The notes beneath the pieces are model-generated. The model did no database searches, was not told the origin of the DNA, and saw nothing but the letters and a program-made list of their open reading frames with translations. The translations under genes were made by a program, and so were the position numbers. From Sequoia sempervirens (taxonomy: Eukaryota; Streptophyta; Pinopsida; Cupressales; Cupressaceae): 64,000 bases of DNA. Each line of letters starts with the position of its first letter. The first letter of the stretch is position 1. Below, piece by piece: positions 57,701 through 64,000 of the stretch. The DNA lies in the NCBI GenBank assembly GCA_007258455.2, contig VDFB02047230.1, positions 157,922,635 to 157,986,634 of the forward strand, written 5' to 3'.

Positions 57701-60700
57701 GTGTTTATTATCATTTGTTGAAAATCTCATGGGTTTTTTAACTCTTGGTTGTGCTTTTGCATGTTTGTTATTTTGTAAAAGTGCAGTGGTCATGAATGGC
57801 TTGGTTGTTTGTTTATGATACTTGATAACTAGAAGTATTGCTTGTTGCTAGAAGGGCTAACAGAGCAAGTGGGTACATTAAATTACATATGCTTTGAGCA
57901 AGGTCTTGTGGGCTATGGGGGAAGTGAATGAGTTAATTATGTGTTTATTGCTTGAGTGGCTATTACCCTATCAACAAAGCTTGGAAAGAAAATTGTGTGA
58001 GATGTGTTGGAGGGTTGGTGGGTACAAAAGCAGAGAATGCATAGTTAATTCATGAAATGTGAGGCGAGTACTAGGCTTTGTTTGTGCTTATTCTTGTCTA
58101 TTTGTTGTTTGTTAAAAAGCTTGTGTGTTCTTAGCATGATGCTTGGTTGTTGTTAAAAGGGCTAATGGGAAATGCTTGCAAAAATTTGTAATGTTTGTCT
58201 ATTGTTTTGCAAATTTTATTGTTGTTTCTATGGTTCAGGTTTACAAATAGCATATTATTTGTCATGGACTGTAATCATTTGTTTAGTTTTTTCATGTACC
58301 TTTAGTATTCATTTGCTTGTAAGAAAAGTAGCAAAGTAGAAGTAGAAGAAAAAATTTATAGATAACTGTAATACATTATAGAGCAGTGAATGCATAGTTA
58401 ATGCATTATATACTGTCAATAGTGGGACAATTGTTGTGTTTTCTAAGCCTAGGATTACATTGCACACTTGTTATGTTATGTGGGCTATGATTTGCAAATA
58501 ATGAGAACATTTTGTAAATTAATTGTTATGGCTCAATAGAGTTTGTTAGCTATTAAATATTTGCAAAAGTACATAGAGTTAGATATTCTACTAATTTACT
58601 TAAACAAATATGAGTAGTAAACTTGTTGGCATTTAATGCATTGGTTGTAGATTGATTGACAAGCCTGCCATTTTCAATGTACATTATACAATTGCAATAG
58701 TGAACCGCTTTGATCGCAACAGTGACTTGCCTTTGAGCAAAATGCCATGCATATGAAGTGCATGATGGCAGTAAAGCTGGCACAATTTGCATTCAATTAT
58801 TAGTTTTAGCATTTTCATTTGTAATACTTGGTTAGCCAATGAATTTTGATTGTCTTGCAATAGATCTACTATTGATTTTAGTTTCAGTAGATTAGAAAAA
58901 TATGGGAACATTATATACTTGGCATTTATGAACATAGTTTTGATGTTTGAAAAGCATTATTTATCTGATTTTCTAGTGGTATGGAGCAATCCCAATACCT
59001 TGTAGTATGTGAATTGTTAACAACTATAAACGGTAATGCTCATGTATGCTTTGTTGTGTTGCACACATTGTGAATGTCAAATGAGTGCACAGATGGTGAG
59101 AATGTAAAGGGTGTTACATGTGAACATCTGAGAATCTAGACTTGGAACAAATTTGTCTATTGATTGATGCATTAGAATAGTGGTATGTTGTTGCTATATA
59201 GAGCAATATTATTTAAGATCCTCTTCATTGTAGAGACTTACAATGAATTAACTATGGCTTGATTGCTTTCATGGGCACTAGCCTAATAGAAAAGCCTGTA
59301 AAATTTGGATTTAATGACTAGATGTTTGCAAAAATCCATTGCGTTGTTCTGTTTCGCTTCAATATGTATCATTTTGTTGGTAAATTTGGCACAATTTGCG
59401 TTTAGACATTAAATATTTGTATCAATCTGGTCTTCTCTTTTTTGTTATGCTTTTGTTGTTGGCTCTTTCATCCATATTACTATATCTCATGTTATGTGAC
59501 TTAAAAATTTCTATTGTTTTTTGTTTTGCAATTGACATCTTTTCCCTATATATGCTAGGCAATACTTTATTTTCTTATGTATCAATTTAAATGGATTAAA
59601 TTTCGGTGTTGCAGCTTTTTAGTATGCAATATATTAGCAATATGTAAAACATGCATATTTTTAAAGGGCAAGTTGCTATTGCATATATTGCATTTCAATT
59701 TGTCATACTTAGTTGGCCAATGAAATTTATTTGATAAATTTTATGTGTTTCTATTTCACTTATTTTCTTATACAAAGAGGAATGGTAGACCTACTGTATG
59801 CAATAGAGAGAGAGGTAGATGATATATTTGAAACATGAAATATTAAGTTGATACTTGATTGAGTTATGTTTGAGTTGCTTTACCAATTACTTAGTTTGTG
59901 TAGATAAATCAATAAGAAATAGCATCCACTTTATAAAAAGACATAGTGAATGTAGAGGGCATGTTTACTATTGCATTTACTGAATTTGCTTTTGAAATAG
60001 TTGCTTGATCAATGAAATTGAACTATTTAAAATATTTTGGTCTTTTTCCTACAGTTGGGATTTAAGGACATATTTTTTGTGTTTGAAAATTACAATTTAC
60101 CTCTTCTTCTATTGGTTGGAGTAGGCCTATTATTCATTTTCATTTAATTAAACTAGGAAGACATTATATATTGTGTCAAATATTTAATCAATGCATGCAA
60201 TATTTGTGAGACAACAAGACTGAAAATTTTGTTGACAAATGTGATATGTTGGTCTTAATCAAAGAAACCATTCCTAAATGAAAATGCTTATGTATGCTTT
60301 CACATCATACTAATCTCAGGACAAGGGCAGTTACTTAAGTGATTTTGTATAATCAATACAGTTGAAACAAGTTATTATTGCAATTGTTCAATTCACTTTT
60401 GAAAGAGTCACTTGTCCAATGAAATTGTATTGTTTAAAATACTTTGCTAGCAGGGTAATGTCTATCCAAGCAATGAATTCAAAGTAAATGCATTGTATGC
60501 TTGTACAAGGAGGAATACCTAGCTCAAAGATCTAAAAGAGTATTGCTTTATCTGGCAACAATAGACTAGGATATATTGGGATTGGTCCCTATCACTAGTA
60601 ATATAGTGGAGCCTTTGATGCAATGTTCAAATTATAGAATTTGATTATAGAAATGTTTAGTTTATGGAAATTGATTCATTGGAAAGGGTTGTATATGAAT

Positions 60701-63005
60701 AGCATGTTATACGTCATGGGTTGCATTCATTTGTTTCCTTATCTCTTGTAACAACAAGCAATAGTTCTTGTTAAAAAGTTTCACATACGAACAAATAACA
60801 TGGAGAGCTAAAAATATACGACCTTCTGAACAAGCAATAAACAAACAAGAATTAAGTATGCATTTGTTGCTTGCATACTTGCCAGCTTTCAAAGACATCT
60901 TGGACATTTTGAATTTAATGGAAATAAAACCAAAAGTGTTTAGATTATAGAATTTGATTCATTTGCAAGTGTTATGTATCAATTGTATTAACTACATTTT
61001 GTGTGACAAAGCTCATACATATTGGATTTGATTTTAAAATATTTGTTAAAATTTATTGTGTGCTTTTGTGTTTCATGTTTATGGATAGCATATTCTATGT
61101 CATGGACTATGCTCATTTGTCTATTTTGTAGCCATAACAAGGACCATTGGTTGTAACCAAAGTGGGTGACAAAGATTTATATCGCTACAAATAGACCTAG
61201 TTCTTGAACAACAAGCTACAAGGTCAAATTCTTGTATCATTCTCTTGCTTTCTTTGCAATGAAATTTAATTCTCTCAAGAATTTGGCTTTATAGATAGGC
61301 ATATGAGCATAGTAAATGACATGGCATGTAATTCATAAACATGAAACTATTTTTCCTTGATGAGCATGTTTTTTTTGCAGATAAAAATTTGTATAATTGT
61401 AATCATGGGATATGCAATTCATTGGTTAATTATTTGTGAAACATTTATTGCTTCTAAGATTGCGAGAAAGAAGAAACATAGGAGCTATTTTGGTCTACGG
61501 AGAATGTAGGGAAATGCTATAAAATTTGTGGCATTTTTCATGACTTTAACATTCATGACATTTGTCAAGAAATTACAAGTCATGGTGTTTTCCATGAATT
61601 TTATAGCATTTCTAACTGCATGCAATGGAGGGCAAGAGTGTTTTGATGTGCGTGCTTCAGATTTTTCACATGACAATTATGTGCATAACATGTTGCGTAT
61701 ATGTCTACTTCAGCATGGGTGCTCCAAAAAATATGTTCATCACTCCCAACTATATAATGTTCACATGTTTTGCTAATTTTTGTAAGCTAAAATGAATAGT
61801 AGACCTACTGCAAAAAAAGCAAAATTAGATTGGCCAAGTAAATATTAAAAATGCAAATGAGAAAATTAAGAACTGAAGTACTGTCTATAGAAATAAAACC
61901 ATGAGTATCTAGATTATAGAATTTAATTCATATGCAAGTGTTGTGTATCAATTGCATTGATTGCATTTTGTGCATGAAAGCTCATACAGTTTCGATTTAA
62001 TTCTTAAATATTTGGAAAATTTATTATGTGCTTCTTTGTTTCATGTTTATGGATAGCATGTTATATGCCACGGGCTATTCTCATTTTTCTAAATTGTAGC
62101 TGTAACAGGGACCATTGGTTGCAATCAAATTGGGGACTAAAGATTCATATTGTTGCAAGTAGTCCTGGTTCTTGAACAACATGCTCTAAGGTCAAATTCT
62201 TGTATCATTCTCTAGCTCTCTTTGCAATGGAATTTAAATCTATCAATGCATCTAAGTATTATGTATTGGAAGAGTTGTGAACAATAAAGTAGAATGCTTG
62301 TTCAAGAATCTGATTTTTGAAATAGATAGATGAGCATACTTAGTGACATGTTAAATGTAATTCATAAACGTGAAAATATTTTCCCTCGACAAGCATGTTG
62401 CTTTTGCAAACAAAGATATGCATAATTTTAATCATGGGATATGGAGTCCATTGGTTAAATATTTTCAAAAAACTATGATGTGTTCTTAGTGTCCTAATTT
62501 TTTAAACGAAAATCAATAATAGACATAGTGTACTAATGATGCATTAACTGCTATAGTGCCAAGGAGTCCATTGGAAAAGTTTATGCAATTTGCATTAGTG
62601 ATTAAACATTTGTTAACATATACAATGTTCTAATTTCCTAATTTACTTAATAAAAAATGAATAGTATACATGCTACAACCAATAGCGAAAGAGATAAATC
62701 ATGATTTTCAAATATGAAAAATATGTCCATGAATCCCAAGTACACAATGTTTCCATATTTTACTAATTTTCTAAGACTATGATTATTAATAGACTTACTG
62801 CAAAATAATCAAATTTGATCAGGCAAGTGAATATTACAAATGAAAATCAGTAAATTAAACTACACTGAGCCCATTTTCAACAGCAAAGCTCATATAGTCT
62901 GGATTTAATTCTTCAATATTTGGAAAAAATTATTATGTGCTTCTTTGTTACATGTTTATCAATAGCATGTTCTATGTCATGGAGTGTGCTCATCTCTTTG
63001 AATTG
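54780..63005. repeat. Large diverged tandem array with long periods
   Basis: The block with TTAAAATATT(T/G)TGTCTTTTTCC and TTGGGATTTAAG recurs at about 54800, 57380 and 59985, a period near 2.6 kb. Inside, a unit of about 583 bp with AAAAGCTTGTG(T/G)GTTTTT, GTGAATGCATAGTTAATTCATG and AGCAAGGTCTTGTGGACT recurs at 55525, 56108 and 57715. At 60922-63005 a unit of about 970 bp is present in two full copies and one truncated copy. TATGGATAGCATATT plus GTCATGGACT marks copies at 56710, 58245, 60700, 61080, 62046 and 62958. No gene is supported; open frames are short and not conserved between copies. Confidence 0.8.
60922..63005 (+). repeat. Tandem repeat, unit about 970 bp, two copies plus truncated third
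   Basis: GAAATAAAACCA followed by TAGATTATAGAATTT begins copies at about 60922 and 61891. Shared blocks include GACCATTGGTTG, TCTTGAACAACA and TCAAATTCTTGTATCATTCT. A third partial copy from about 62876 stops at 63005, exactly where the LTR begins, so the LTR inserted into the array. Confidence 0.85.
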
Positions 63006-63009
63006 TACC

Positions 63010-64000
63010 TATTATCACTTGGATTTTGTACCCTATTGAATATGGAATTCAACAATCCAGTGAAACATGGGAATGATCTCAAAAGTATGAATACTTAGAT
63101 AAGACCAAACCTCTAGAGAAAGGTCGGCTTCCTATGGATGTCACCTAAACTATTAATTTGATAAGGAAAAGAGTAATAAAATGCTTGCATAAAACTAAAA
63201 AAGGTGAAAATAATGGTAAAACTAGATGATACACCAAACTGTTAAGAGTTATGAAATACTAGGACTATCATGCACTTGGTCATTTTTGATGAAATATGAA
63301 AATACACAGCCTATTAGTGTAATTTTATGCATAAATATTTCATGAACAGGTCTATTTTGCATATATTCTCAAGAAGGAAAGACAGAGTTTCACAAACTAG
63401 AGGCTTCTATGCAATTTTGTGACACAATTCATAACCTGCATATTCCTACTTTTGTAAAAAAGGCATAAGATGAGACAAAGCTAAAGGAGAAAGAAAATCT
63501 CACAAAGAACTTGATCAATCACCTAAAATGCACAATACTTGCAAGAAACAAGAAGGTAAAAGAACTCTTCAATGATCTCCAAGGTAAAAAATCTGTATTT
63601 CATACTCCAAAATGATGAGTTACAAAAGATGCTCAAAACTATTACAAAGGACTATATCAGTCACAATCTCCAAAAAATTTTACATAATCATAACTGACTC
63701 AAAAGAGTTACAAAATGTGGCTAAGTAGCCAAGCTCCACTAAAATAGGTTCTAGAACCTTCATGAACTCAGATGGCTTCAAAAAGACACAAATATAGCAA
63801 CTAAATCTTAATCAAAAGTGATCAATAAAGGTAGAAATGGTCAAATTTGACCAAGTCCTTCATAAAGACAAGCTAAAATCACTCTAAGATGCTCTCCCAA
63901 GTTCATAAAAGCTCAAAACAGCTCCTAAATCTCCTCCATGTGTCTCTCAACTTCTCAAAAGGTAATTAAAGCCTCTCTATATGCTCTCCTTATGTCTTCC
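63010..64000 (-). repeat. Partial LTR of the nested-Gypsy superfamily, reverse orientation, runs off the window
   Basis: TATTATCACTTGGATTTTG at 63010 matches the reverse-complement LTR end at 22990. Further matches are GAATTCAACAATCC, AAACATGGGA, CTCTAGAGAAAGGTCGGCTTCC, TATGGATGTCACCTAAACT and GATGATACACCAAACT. It is more diverged than the solo LTR at 22989-25658. Only the U5/R side is in the window; whether it is solo or part of an element cannot be told. Confidence 0.82.

Noticed and set aside
1..64000. tRNA, rRNA, organelle-derived segments, CRISPR or bacterial operon features
   Set aside because: Looked for cloverleaf-type boxes, ribosomal motifs and regularly spaced repeats; nothing convincing, and the sequence is clearly plant nuclear repeat DNA.

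Overview
This window looks like nuclear DNA from a plant with a large, repeat-rich genome. The very low gene density, long AT-rich spacers, plant-type L1 LINEs (ORF1 with a CCHC knuckle, ORF2 with endonuclease, RT, zf-RVT and RNase H) and large Ty3/Gypsy and Ty1/Copia remnants fit a gymnosperm such as a conifer. The species is not determinable by eye. I found no intact host gene, no tRNA or rRNA gene and no CRISPR. Nearly everything I can identify is a retroelement, a transposase-like relic or a tandem repeat, and all coding stretches are broken.

Layout: (1) 1-5688, a plus-strand L1-type LINE entering from the left edge and ending in a poly(A) tail. (2) 5689-11050, AT-rich spacer with a 489-bp two-copy tandem duplication. 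(3) 11052-12640, a decayed Copia gag/protease/GAG-pre-integrase relic. (4) 14164-14809, a reverse-oriented Copia-like solo LTR, set in the 5' LTR region of an old Gypsy element whose primer-binding site is at 16017 and whose Asn/Gln-rich gag runs to 19134. (5) 19135-32331, a younger complete Gypsy element with 1917-bp LTRs and the target duplication GATCT, inserted into the old element's gag, which resumes at 32332. This younger element carries a reverse-oriented solo LTR of a related family (22989-25658, flanked by AAGGTA) between gag and protease, giving three nested levels. Its pol order is protease, extra RNase H, RT, RNase H, integrase. (6) 32600-34271, a minus-strand LINE ORF1 relic. (7) 34342-36170, a decayed gene with one clear GT-AG intron, related to transposase-like proteins with a GHGKGxHDGAG motif. 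(8) 36180-42830, tandem repeats, inverted repeat segments and a minus-strand, apparently multi-exon decayed gene (39993-42104). (9) 43000-44514, a minus-strand Gypsy-like fragment with a G-patch. (10) 44750-49921, a 5.2-kb solo LTR with matching ends and target duplication ATTTA. (11) 50560-51290, minisatellites. (12) 51497 to about 53985, a Copia-type polypurine tract and LTR. (13) 54780-63005, a large diverged tandem array (periods of about 2.6 kb, 0.58 kb and 0.97 kb). (14) 63010 to the right edge, a partial LTR of the younger Gypsy superfamily in reverse orientation.

The elements do not form a working pathway; they are layers of insertion. Two themes connect them. First, reading frames were destroyed mostly by stops explained by C-to-T change at CAG and CGA codons, as expected of methylated silent DNA. 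Second, several elements hold recurring regulatory-type repeats in their LTRs. The most unusual items are the RNase H placed before RT, the sense/antisense LTR arrangement that could give a hairpin RNA, the 5.2-kb solo LTR, and the pair of convergent transposase-like and multi-exon relics at 34-42 kb.
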